A DNA stretch of 8,052 nucleotides, taken from the NCBI GenBank assembly GCA_910585665.1, contig CAJUFI010000103.1, positions 1 to 8,052 on the forward strand, read 5' to 3'. Shown piece after piece: positions 1 through 5,458 of the stretch (within the stretch, counting starts at the first letter, position 1; each line of letters begins with the position of its first letter). The notes below the pieces were generated by a model, which saw nothing but the letters and a program-made list of their open reading frames with translations, was not told the DNA's origin and searched no databases. Position numbers and translations under genes: made by a program. Origin of the DNA: an uncultured Acetatifactor sp. GTDB taxonomy: Bacteria; Bacillota; Clostridia; Lachnospirales; Lachnospiraceae.

Positions 1-309
1 CCCCATTCGTTCCGCTCCCCCATAAAGCATCTGGGCCGCATAATCGTCATGATATGCCCAATCCATGCTCTCCTCTATTTTTCCCTCTTCCACTGTAAAT
101 ACAACCTCCGGGAACTCTGCAGGCGTTACCTTGTAGGAAATATTGCCATCCGTCTCTCCTTTCGTGATTTCAAAATCCCGGGAACCATACCGTGACTCCA
201 GATAATCGCGGATTTCTCTAATGTCCCTCTCCTCAGCCATACCACAGCCGGTCATGCCGAGCGCACAGACAATTATAACTGCCGTCAACATCCATCGAAA
301 ACGATTCAT
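1..309 (-). CDS. putative lipoprotein, N-terminal part (runs off left edge)
   Basis: The first 103 codons of an open frame are visible, and the rest lies beyond the left edge. The N-terminus is a lipoprotein signal: MNRFR, a hydrophobic stretch (residues 6-18), then the lipobox MTGC with the lipidated cysteine at residue 22. The product is therefore expected to be anchored on the outer face of the membrane. The mature part is polar and acidic, with an early EERDIREIRDYLESRYG helix-like segment and a tyrosine-rich stretch near the edge (WAYHDDYAAQMLYGG). I do not recognise a family. The start is chosen because GGAGG lies about 9 bases upstream and the signal begins directly at this methionine. 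No other function can be assigned from the visible part. Confidence 0.8.
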   Translation of the reverse strand, partial: MNRFRWMLTAVIIVCALGMTGCGMAEERDIREIRDYLESRYGSRDFEITKGETDGNISYKVTPAEFPEVVFTVEEGKIEESMDWAYHDDYAAQMLYGGAERMG

Positions 310-449
310 ATTGCTTATCCTCCTCTCCCTTCTATGCATATATATAAACGGCATTTTGTTCTTGCCAGCCGCATGCACAGCCAGTCTATATCGGATATTT
401 TTACTGCACAGCAGGCTTTGGTGTTCCTATATTCCTCAGAAAAGCGTTA
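310..449. other. intergenic, no supported gene
   Basis: This stretch separates the 34-codon ORF from the lipoprotein gene. It holds the lipoprotein ribosome site (GGAGG at 318-322 on the minus strand) and an AT-rich run TTTATATATA (about 342-351) that could serve as a -10 region, though no convincing -35 partner is visible. Frames crossing it on the plus strand lack ribosome sites and run antisense to the ORFs above. Confidence 0.4.
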
Positions 450-554
450 TCAGGAAGCACTCGCGGAAGCCAGAAAGTTTCCAGCAAGAATCATTGCAGC
501 CATGAGAAGCAGCAGACCCTTTTGATAGTAATTCAGACATTTGATTCTTTCCAT
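450..554 (-). CDS. 34-residue single-helix membrane peptide, possibly the stub of a truncated gene
   Basis: This is a short frame with an excellent ribosome site: GGGGAGG five bases before the ATG. The peptide starts MERIKCLNYYQKG and continues with a hydrophobic helix (LLLLMAAMILAGNFLA) before a small-residue tail and TGA, directly followed by TAA. From memory, the first half resembles the N-terminus of small membrane proteins common in Lachnospiraceae, which are much longer and carry an extracellular domain. If so, this is a stub whose downstream part was lost, because no continuation is seen in any frame between 449 and 310. The alternative is a genuine membrane microprotein. It lies 140 bases upstream of the lipoprotein gene on the same strand and may be co-transcribed with it. 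The family resemblance is recollection, not a search result. Confidence 0.45.
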   Translation of the reverse strand: MERIKCLNYYQKGLLLLMAAMILAGNFLASASAS

Positions 555-572
555 AGAAACCTCCCCATCTAT

Positions 573-656
573 ATTAATTGTAGATATGGCAAACTGGAAT
601 TACTGATTAAAAAAATCGGCAATTCCAGTTTATCGGAGGCTATATCTTTCAATTAA
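573..656. repeat. long imperfect hairpin / inverted repeat next to the intron remnant
   Basis: The core is a perfect 11-base inverted repeat, AAACTGGAATT (591-601) with AATTCCAGTTT (621-631). Inside it, GATT (605-608) pairs with AATC (614-617) around an A5 loop. Outside it, the arms continue imperfectly: left ATTAATTGTAGATATGGC pairs with right GCTATATCTTTCAATTAA after a seven-base bulge (632-638). The whole folds as one hairpin of roughly 84 bases. Its right arm overlaps the last codons of the reverse transcriptase remnant, and its left arm ends just before the ribosome site of the 34-codon ORF. It could be a mobile-element end, an inverted duplication, or a regulatory hairpin for that ORF. 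The sequence does not decide between these. Confidence 0.7.
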
Positions 657-897
657 CAGGGATCCCAGACCATCCAGTGTCAGATTTGTTTAAGTCGAAC
701 TAATCAGCCCTCCTTGTGTGCTTCCCTTTGTCGTAGGAAAAAGATTCCTGCCGTCTACATATCCGCACTTCAGGAATTGTTTCATTCTCCTTTTATCAGC
801 TGGGATGTTTCTCCTTTTTGCCATATTTTTCGATATAGACTCTCTTTAGAGGCTTCCCTTTGTATGCGCATGTCTTGAGTTCGTAGACTACATGGAT
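630..897 (-). pseudogene. group II intron-encoded reverse transcriptase/maturase, degraded fragment
   Basis: Two out-of-frame pieces of an LtrA-like protein remain. The first frame (897-796) reads YELKTCAYKGKPLKRVYIEK followed by YGKKEK and matches the N-terminal RT-0/RT-1 border, which normally continues RPLGIP. The second frame (806-690) reads IPADKRRMKQFLKCGYV, then LFPTTKGSTQGGLIS, the RT-3/RT-4 region normally seen as GTPQGG(V/I)ISP. After an internal TAA (690-692) it goes on in frame as TNLTLDGLGSLLIERY, matching the usual LANMTLDGLEKLL block. The catalytic YADD region, the maturase domain and the endonuclease domain are absent. An internal deletion of the block between RT-1 and RT-3, a frameshift at about 796-806 and a stop codon show it is dead. 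I see no intron domain V/VI sequence downstream. Confidence 0.85.
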
Positions 898-951
898 TTA
901 ATCTCTGCGCCGTCCGAATCCCGAAAAGGCGTCCGGGGACAGATGGCAGGC
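898..951. other. short gap between yajC and the intron remnant
   Basis: This gap follows the yajC stop codon. It contains GC-rich partial complementarity (GTCC near 911 with GGAC near 937) but no convincing stem followed by a T-run, so I do not call a terminator. No gene is visible. Confidence 0.4.
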
Positions 952-1275
952 TTAATTCTCCCCCGCCTTCTCCACGCGGCTGATTGCAGACTTCTCCATG
1001 GGGATGCGGCAGTTCTTGTTGCTGCCGAACTCCACAATGACCATGTCATCCTTCATGTCTATCACGACTCCATAAAAGCCCGATGTAGTCAGAACCACGT
1101 CGCCCACTGCCAATGACGCAAGCATGGCTGCCACTCTCTTCTTCTCCTTGCTCTGGGGACGCATCAAAAAGAACCACATTGCACCGATTACCACGGCATA
1201 CATGATAAGCATGCTTATCAGCCCTGCTCCTCCCGCACCTGCCGCTGCGTCCGCCTCTGTCAATAATATACCCAT
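952..1275 (-). CDS. yajC: preprotein translocase subunit YajC
   Basis: This is a small single-pass membrane protein that associates with SecD-SecF at the SecYEG translocon and supports protein export. The 107-residue length is normal for the family. A short Ala/Gly-rich extracytoplasmic N-terminus is followed by a transmembrane helix (about 19-38). Next comes the family signature FFLMRPQSKEKK (35-46), then the cytoplasmic domain with GDVVLTTSGFYGVV (58-71) and a conserved-looking C-terminal IPMEKSAISRV. The start has GGAGG four bases upstream. It follows tgt on the same strand, the usual arrangement, but has its own promoter at 1334-1362. Unusually, no secD/secF or other Sec-linked gene follows it. 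The next sequence downstream is an intron remnant. Confidence 0.95.
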   Translation of the reverse strand: MGILLTEADAAAGAGGAGLISMLIMYAVVIGAMWFFLMRPQSKEKKRVAAMLASLAVGDVVLTTSGFYGVVIDMKDDMVIVEFGSNKNCRIPMEKSAISRVEKAGEN

Positions 1276-1281
1276 CTTTCC

Positions 1282-1316
1282 TCCAATCTAACGTTCCGTC
1301 CAACTCCAACGTTCCT
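1282..1316. repeat. imperfect tandem repeat in the yajC leader
   Basis: Two near-identical units of about 17-18 bases stand in tandem (TCCAATCTAACGTTCC and TCCAACTCCAACGTTCC on the plus strand), with AACGTTCC repeated exactly at 1290-1297 and 1308-1315. They lie in the untranslated leader between promoter and ribosome site. This may be a simple slippage duplication. No known operator is recognised. Confidence 0.55.
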
Positions 1317-1333
1317 AACTTGTCTAATTAAAC

Positions 1334-1362
1334 ATAATACACAAAAAAAGCCGATTGGTCAA
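1334..1362 (-). promoter_or_regulatory. sigma-A-type promoter of yajC
   Basis: On the minus strand TTGACC (1357-1362) is separated by exactly 17 bases from TATTAT (1334-1339). This is a near-consensus housekeeping promoter. It gives an untranslated leader of roughly 50 bases before the yajC start, so yajC need not depend on read-through from tgt. A further TTGACA at 1379-1384 has no good -10 at the right distance. Confidence 0.75.
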
Positions 1363-1421
1363 GGGTCTGGCGGCATATTGTCAAGTTATTCTCAACATTA
1401 TCGCCATTTTTCTCCTGTCTC

Positions 1422-2561
1422 CTATTCCTGTTCCGCGCCCCTGGCCATGCCCTCCAGCTTCCCTTTCTTATAAGCCGCGAACCTTCCCTCGTCCAGGGCG
1501 TTCCTGATCTCTTCCATCATCGTATTGTAGAAATAAAGATTGTGGAGCACGCAGAGACGCATGCCCAGCATCTCCTTCGCCTTCAGCAGGTGACGGATAT
1601 AGGCTCTGGAATACCTTTTGCATGCAGGACAGCCGCAGCCCTCCTCTATGGGCCTGTCGTCCAGCTCGTATTTGGCATTGAACAGGTTGATTTTCCCATG
1701 GTTGGTGTACAGATGCCCATGTCGTCCGTTCCTGGTGGGATACACGCAGTCAAAGAAATCAATGCCCCGCTCCACGCCCTCTAAAATATTGGCCGGCGTC
1801 CCCACCCCCATCAGATAGGTAGGCCTGTCCTTGGGCAGAAACGGCACCACTTCGTCCAGAATGTGGTACATCTCCTCGTGGGTCTCCCCTACAGCAAGTC
1901 CCCCCACCGCATAGCCGTCCAGTTCCATCTGGGCAATCCGTTTGGCATGCTCAATCCGAATATCCGGATACACGGCCCCCTGGTTGATGCCGAAGAGGAG
2001 CTGGCGCCTGTTGATGGTGTCCTCCAGTCCGTTCAGCCTTGCCATCTCCTTCTTGCAGCGCTCCAGCCATCTAGCCGTGCGGTCCACAGAGAGTTGAACA
2101 TAGTTTCTGTCCGCCTTGCTGGGGGCGCACTCGTCGAAGGCCATGGCGATTGTGGAAGCCAGGTTGGACTGAATCTGCATGCTCTCCTCCGGCCCCATGA
2201 AAATCTTCCTTCCGTCCACATGGGAGTTGAAATAGACCCCTTCCTCCTTGATCTTGCGCAGCCCCGCCAGGGAGAACACCTGGAACCCGCCGGAATCCGT
2301 GAGTATCGGCTTGTCCCAGGACATGAACCGATGCAGTCCCCCCAGCTGCTTCACCACCTTGTCTCCGGGGCGCACATGCAGATGATAGGTATTGGACAGC
2401 TCCACCTGCGTCCCAATCTGTTCCAAATCGGAAGTGGCCACAGCCCCCTTGATAGCCGCCGCAGTCCCCACGTTCATGAACACCGGGGTCTGGACGGTGC
2501 CGTGGACCGTCTCCAGCTGCGCCCGTTTCGCTCTTCCTTCCTGTTTCAATATCTGGTACAT
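1422..2561 (-). CDS. tgt: queuine/preQ1 tRNA-guanine transglycosylase
   Basis: This enzyme exchanges guanine-34 in the anticodon of tRNAs with GUN anticodons (Asp, Asn, His, Tyr) for preQ1, the base-insertion step of queuosine synthesis, in the cytoplasm. The 379 residues form the full-length TIM barrel. Visible family motifs are LTDSGGFQVFSL with Asp89, the proposed general acid/base, and FDEC with substrate-binding Asp143. Next are GINQG (191-195), GGLAVGE (220-226) and FFDCVYPTRNGRHG with the nucleophile Asp271. The zinc site is CGCPAC plus a distal histidine (Cys309, Cys311, Cys314, His340). All key residues are present, so activity is expected. The start has AGGAGGG four bases upstream. 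It lies 99 bases after aroC and is followed by yajC. Confidence 0.97.
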   Translation of the reverse strand: MYQILKQEGRAKRAQLETVHGTVQTPVFMNVGTAAAIKGAVATSDLEQIGTQVELSNTYHLHVRPGDKVVKQLGGLHRFMSWDKPILTDSGGFQVFSLAGLRKIKEEGVYFNSHVDGRKIFMGPEESMQIQSNLASTIAMAFDECAPSKADRNYVQLSVDRTARWLERCKKEMARLNGLEDTINRRQLLFGINQGAVYPDIRIEHAKRIAQMELDGYAVGGLAVGETHEEMYHILDEVVPFLPKDRPTYLMGVGTPANILEGVERGIDFFDCVYPTRNGRHGHLYTNHGKINLFNAKYELDDRPIEEGCGCPACKRYSRAYIRHLLKAKEMLGMRLCVLHNLYFYNTMMEEIRNALDEGRFAAYKKGKLEGMARGAEQE

Positions 2562-2583
2562 ATATCCCTCCTGAAAAAGTCCT

Positions 2584-2589
2584 ATTATA
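2584..2589 (-). promoter_or_regulatory. candidate -10 box upstream of tgt
   Basis: A perfect TATAAT lies on the minus strand in the 99-base gap between aroC and tgt, about 25 bases before the tgt start. I see no good -35 at 16-18 bases (the best 17-base-spaced hexamer is GAGAAT), so this is only a possible internal promoter. tgt may instead be co-transcribed with aroC, since no terminator is visible between them. Confidence 0.35.
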
Positions 2590-2660
2590 CAGCATGACTC
2601 ATAAGCATTCTCTCCATAAGCCCCTGGCTGATAGATGTCATAATCCTACAGGCCCGTGTA

Positions 2661-3758
2661 TCAGCGGTAAAAATCCGCCACCGACTCCATCCTGGCCGAC
2701 ATGTTCAGCAGCATGGCGTCCAGCACCGTGACCGCAGTCATGCACTCCATGACCACCACCGCCCTGGGCACGATGATGGGGTCATGCCGCCCCTTGATTC
2801 GCACATAGATATCCTCGCCGGACTGGTTCACGGTCTGCTGTTCCAGGTAAATGGACGGTGTGGGTTTCACATAGGCCCGCACCACCACCGTATCCCCGTC
2901 GCTGATGCCCCCCAGGATGCCGCCGGCATGGTTCGTTGTTTTGACTACTTTCCCGTCTTCCATATGGAACGCATCATTGTTCTCGCTTCCCCGGCGCATG
3001 GCTACCTTCTGCCCGTCACCGATTTCCACAGCCTTCACCGCCCCGATGGACATGACCGCCCTGGCCAGGTTCCCGTCCAGCTTCTCGAAGACGGGATCCC
3101 CGATTCCCGCCGGAAGGCCCTCCACGATACATTCCATGCAGCCGCCCACGGAATCCAGCTCTTGCCTGGACTTCTCCAGGTACTCCATGGCGGCCGCCGC
3201 GGCTTCCCTGTCCGGCATGGCTGTGGGCGTCTCCAGGATGGCCTGCCTGTCGAACCGCTCCAGCGCGGCCTCTATGGGTCCGATGGAGCGGGTATAGGCG
3301 CACACCGTGACCCCAAGCTGCTCCAATGCCTTACAGGCGATCGCCCCAGCCGCCACCCGGCCTACCGTCTCCCTGCCGGAAGAGCGGCCGCCTCCGCGGT
3401 AGTCCCGAAAACCGTATTTTTCGTCAAAAGTATAGTCCGCATGGCCGGGGCGGTAATAGGATGCTATCTCGCTGTAATCTTTGGAAATCTGGGAGGTATT
3501 GCGCACCATCAGGGAAATAGGGGCGCCGGTGGTGCGCCCTTCGAACACGCCGGAAAGGATTTCCACCGCGTCCGCCTCCTTCCGCTGGGTGGCGATGCTG
3601 CTGGCGCCTGGCTTCCTCCTGTCCAGATACCGTTGGATATCCGCCTCCTCCAAAGGAAGCCCCGCCGGGCAGCCGTCCACCACCACGCCCAGGGCTTTCC
3701 CATGGGACTCTCCCCATGTAGTCATTCTAAAAACGGTGCCATATGTGGAACCAGCCAT
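2661..3758 (-). CDS. aroC: chorismate synthase
   Basis: This enzyme converts 5-enolpyruvylshikimate-3-phosphate to chorismate using reduced FMN, the last step of the shikimate pathway leading to aromatic amino acids and folate. The 365 residues are the normal length. Motifs include GESHGKALGVVVDGCPAG (16-33, with His19), RKPGASSIATQRKEAD (48-63), YRPGHADYTF (102-111, with His106), GGGRSSGRETVGRVAAGAI (122-140, the flavin/phosphate signature), NNDAF (260-264) and GRHDP near the C-terminus (323-327). The start is the methionine of MAGSTYGTVF, which has AGGAGGG five bases upstream and matches the family N-terminus. A methionine 17 codons earlier (3809) has no ribosome site and adds a non-family extension. 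The gene follows a 434-base intergenic region and precedes tgt. Confidence 0.97.
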   Translation of the reverse strand: MAGSTYGTVFRMTTWGESHGKALGVVVDGCPAGLPLEEADIQRYLDRRKPGASSIATQRKEADAVEILSGVFEGRTTGAPISLMVRNTSQISKDYSEIASYYRPGHADYTFDEKYGFRDYRGGGRSSGRETVGRVAAGAIACKALEQLGVTVCAYTRSIGPIEAALERFDRQAILETPTAMPDREAAAAAMEYLEKSRQELDSVGGCMECIVEGLPAGIGDPVFEKLDGNLARAVMSIGAVKAVEIGDGQKVAMRRGSENNDAFHMEDGKVVKTTNHAGGILGGISDGDTVVVRAYVKPTPSIYLEQQTVNQSGEDIYVRIKGRHDPIIVPRAVVVMECMTAVTVLDAMLLNMSARMESVADFYR

Positions 3759-3938
3759 GTTATCCCTCCTATTCCAGTTCCGCCTCTGCCCAGCCCAGTA
3801 CCCTGGCATAACAGTGTATTTTCGGACGCAAAAGGAATGCGCCCGTAAATCCTATGGGGCACTGGCTGGACTAGACGCTTCGACAGGGAGCCCTCCCTCT
3901 GGCAGCGAGTACAGCACCTGTCAGCTCCGGCGCCAAAT

Positions 3939-4040
3939 TATACTGCATAACGATTTCACTTGCCGTGAAACCAGACTGCATAACGCTGACTGGTTCAATC
4001 GCATGATTACATTAGGCAGTATTCAGCGTTATGCAGTATA
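3939..4040. repeat. nested inverted-repeat element with alternative pairings
   Basis: The outer arms TATACTGCATAACG (3939-3952) and CGTTATGCAGTATA (4027-4040) are perfect 14-base inverted repeats. A second internal copy, ACTGCATAACGCTGA (3975-3989), is perfectly complementary over 15 bases to TCAGCGTTATGCAGT (4023-4037), so the right arm can pair with either left copy. The internal copy is exactly the loop of a further stem, AACCAG (3969-3974) with CTGGTT (3990-3995). Two more small stems lie inside: TTTCAC/GTGAAA (3954-3959, 3965-3970) and AATC/GATT (3997-4008). A multi-stem fold of this kind suggests a palindromic mobile repeat (MITE- or REP-like), a recombination site, or a switching RNA leader. 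I do not recognise a named family. Confidence 0.75.
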
Positions 4041-4067
4041 CCTGCGGACACCCCTGACCCCGTGCAT

Positions 4068-4101
4068 AAAAACTCGGAAAGGAGTTCTGCTCCTCTCCGA
4101 G
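4068..4101 (-). terminator. Rho-independent terminator of the lactonase gene
   Basis: On the minus strand, a stem CTCGGA-GA-GGAG pairs with CTCC-TT-TCCGAG around a five-base loop and is followed at once by TTTTT (4068-4072). It lies about 90 bases after the lactonase stop codon. It separates that unit from the repeat element and aroC. Confidence 0.85.
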
Positions 4102-4192
4102 CAAATTTGCCGTATTTTCAGCTCCCTGCATTCCGGCACTCTGCCATAAATGAAAGCAGAATGTTCAAGTTACAATGCGCACAATATTGGCT

Positions 4193-5242
4193 TTACAGCT
4201 TATGGAACGTGATGCAGTTGGGCACGTCCACATGGATAGGCGGTCCGTTCATGATCATGGTGCCTTTCTCCACGTCCACATGGAAGAAAGTCATGGTATT
4301 GGACTCATGGTTCAGGGACACGAGGAATTTATTATTGGGGAACAGGCTGGCGTCCTTCGGATATTCTCCGCCCACGGGCAGCTCGAAAATCTCCCTGAGA
4401 TGCCCCGTCGTCTCGTCCACTTCGAACATCACCACCGAATTGGCCCCAGCGTTGCTGCTGAGCAGATATTTGTGGTCATCTGAAAATGTCAGTGCACTGG
4501 CGGCATTAAAACATCCCATCTCCTGCTCACAGGTGGACACAATCTGAAGCTTTTCAAAGATAGGCTGTCCCTTCTTTTCCTCATAGGAAAACACGTCTAT
4601 GGTACATTTGAACTCATTGACGATATAAACATAATGTCCGTCCCTGGAAATCTTGATATGTCTGGGGTTCGCGTCCAGCTCGCTGTGGACGATGTCCGCC
4701 AGCTGCACCTTGCCCAAAGTCGTGTCCAGGCGGTACACATTCACATGATCCATGCCCTGATCCGCCACCAGAAGGTATTTATTGTCATGGGTCATCCTGG
4801 CACAGTTGATATGGGGCCTGGAATTGCGCTCCGCGATGATGCCAAGCCCCTTGTGATAGACTTCGTCCGTGATGTCGCCGATGGATCCGTCCTCCGCCAG
4901 CTTCAGGACAGTCAGCTTCCCGTCGTGGTATCCGGCCACGAACAGGAACCTGTCCGTATAGTCCGTGGACACGTAGCATCCTCTCATGCCGTTGTTGGAA
5001 GCGAAATTGATGAACTCCAGGCTTCCGTCCTGTAAGATGAGATAAGATTCCACGCCGAAATCCGTGATGGAATAGAGGTACTTCCCATTGTGGGAAATGG
5101 TCACATAGGAGGAATTGGTAATCTCCACCTTGTCCTTCTCAATGAACCGGCCCTTCTCCATATCCACGTCATATATTTTGATTCCGTTTTTATCTCCGCG
5201 GGTATATGTGGAGACATATGCGACATATTTTTCTTGCTCCAT
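4193..5242 (-). CDS. pgl: 6-phosphogluconolactonase-family beta-propeller lactonase
   Basis: This 349-residue cytoplasmic protein belongs to the seven-bladed propeller lactonases (YbhE-type, COG2706). They hydrolyse 6-phosphogluconolactone in the oxidative pentose phosphate pathway, though related proteins act on other sugar lactones. The start KYVAYVSTYTRGDKNGI matches the family beginning (YVGTYT..GI). Repeated blade motifs follow: SYVTISHNGKYLYSI (45-59), RPHINCARMTHDNKYLLVADQ (142-162), NPRHIKISRDGHYVYIVNE (192-210), ASALTFSDDHKYLLSSN (248-264) and the final GGEYPKDASLFPNNKFLVSLN. No signal peptide is seen. The frame is open 65 codons further upstream, but that part crosses another gene's terminator and this gene's own promoter. 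I therefore use the ATG at 5242, which has an AAGGCGG ribosome-site-like sequence about eight bases before it. Exact substrate is unproven. Confidence 0.85.
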   Translation of the reverse strand: MEQEKYVAYVSTYTRGDKNGIKIYDVDMEKGRFIEKDKVEITNSSYVTISHNGKYLYSITDFGVESYLILQDGSLEFINFASNNGMRGCYVSTDYTDRFLFVAGYHDGKLTVLKLAEDGSIGDITDEVYHKGLGIIAERNSRPHINCARMTHDNKYLLVADQGMDHVNVYRLDTTLGKVQLADIVHSELDANPRHIKISRDGHYVYIVNEFKCTIDVFSYEEKKGQPIFEKLQIVSTCEQEMGCFNAASALTFSDDHKYLLSSNAGANSVVMFEVDETTGHLREIFELPVGGEYPKDASLFPNNKFLVSLNHESNTMTFFHVDVEKGTMIMNGPPIHVDVPNCITFHKL

Positions 5243-5333
5243 GAGAGTTTCCGCCTTTCTGTTATGGTTTCCCAGCAGAATCCGCGCCCCTCCTTCCATG
5301 TCCTGGACAGGGCCGGTTCTGTCTTTGAGGAAT

Positions 5334-5342
5334 ATTGTACCA
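5334..5342 (-). promoter_or_regulatory. extended -10 promoter of the lactonase gene
   Basis: The minus strand reads TGGTACAAT, a TGnTACAAT extended -10 element (-10 hexamer at 5334-5339). The hexamer 17 bases upstream is TTTAAA, a weak -35, as is common with extended -10 promoters. The leader would be roughly 85 bases. Confidence 0.55.
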
Positions 5343-5392
5343 TATTTCCCGCAAGTTTTAAATAGTTTTTCCAAACTTTGTTGCAAGACGGC

Positions 5393-5424
5393 AAAACGGC
5401 GGTCAACCTTCATAGGGACCGCCG
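5393..5424 (-). terminator. Rho-independent terminator of the Cys-rich gene
   Basis: On the minus strand CGGCGGTC (5417-5424) pairs with GACCGCCG (5397-5404). The inner CCT/AGG continues the stem after a two-base bulge, and the hairpin is followed by TTTT. It lies 35 bases after the stop codon of the Cys-rich ORF and supports that ORF being a separate transcribed gene. Confidence 0.75.
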
Positions 5425-5458
5425 CTCTCTTATTCATCTGTGTCCTGGGTGCGGGCCG

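Larger units (their letters stand above)
3759..4192. other. 434-base intergenic region between the lactonase gene and aroC
   Basis: No gene is supported here. From high to low coordinates it holds the lactonase 3' tail, a perfect ten-base palindrome GCAAATTTGC (4101-4110), the terminator (4068-4101), the nested repeat element (3939-4040), and then the presumed aroC leader. The leader contains an AGGGAG/CTCCCT inverted repeat (3885-3898). It also has a hairpin of eight pairs, CGGACGCA (3823-3830) with TGCGCCCG (3838-3845), including one G-T pair and with no T-run after it. A perfect TATAAT on the minus strand (3937-3942) at the repeat boundary could be the aroC -10, but its -35 (CGGCAA) is poor. 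No T-box or known riboswitch motif was recognised. Confidence 0.6.

Noticed and set aside
630..950. Intact group II intron
   Set aside because: The reverse transcriptase lacks its catalytic core and other domains, and no domain V-like hairpin is visible downstream.
3759..3809. 17-codon N-terminal extension of chorismate synthase
   Set aside because: It has no ribosome site, while the internal ATG at 3758 has AGGAGGG and matches the family N-terminus.
2784..3848. 354-codon open frame on the plus strand
   Set aside because: It is antisense to aroC, whose family motifs are unmistakable. The plus-strand product is low-complexity Gly/His/Pro-rich sequence typical of a shadow frame.
3759..3935. 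T-box or other known riboswitch upstream of aroC
   Set aside because: No AGGGTGG-type T-box sequence and no terminator with a T-run are present; only short hairpins are seen.
3939..4040. CRISPR array or tRNA-like element
   Set aside because: Repeat copies are inverted and irregularly spaced with no spacer periodicity, and no cloverleaf with a T-loop sequence can be drawn.
5243..5437. 65-codon N-terminal extension of the lactonase
   Set aside because: It crosses the terminator of the upstream gene and the lactonase's own promoter, and adds sequence before the family's YVxYVSTYT start.
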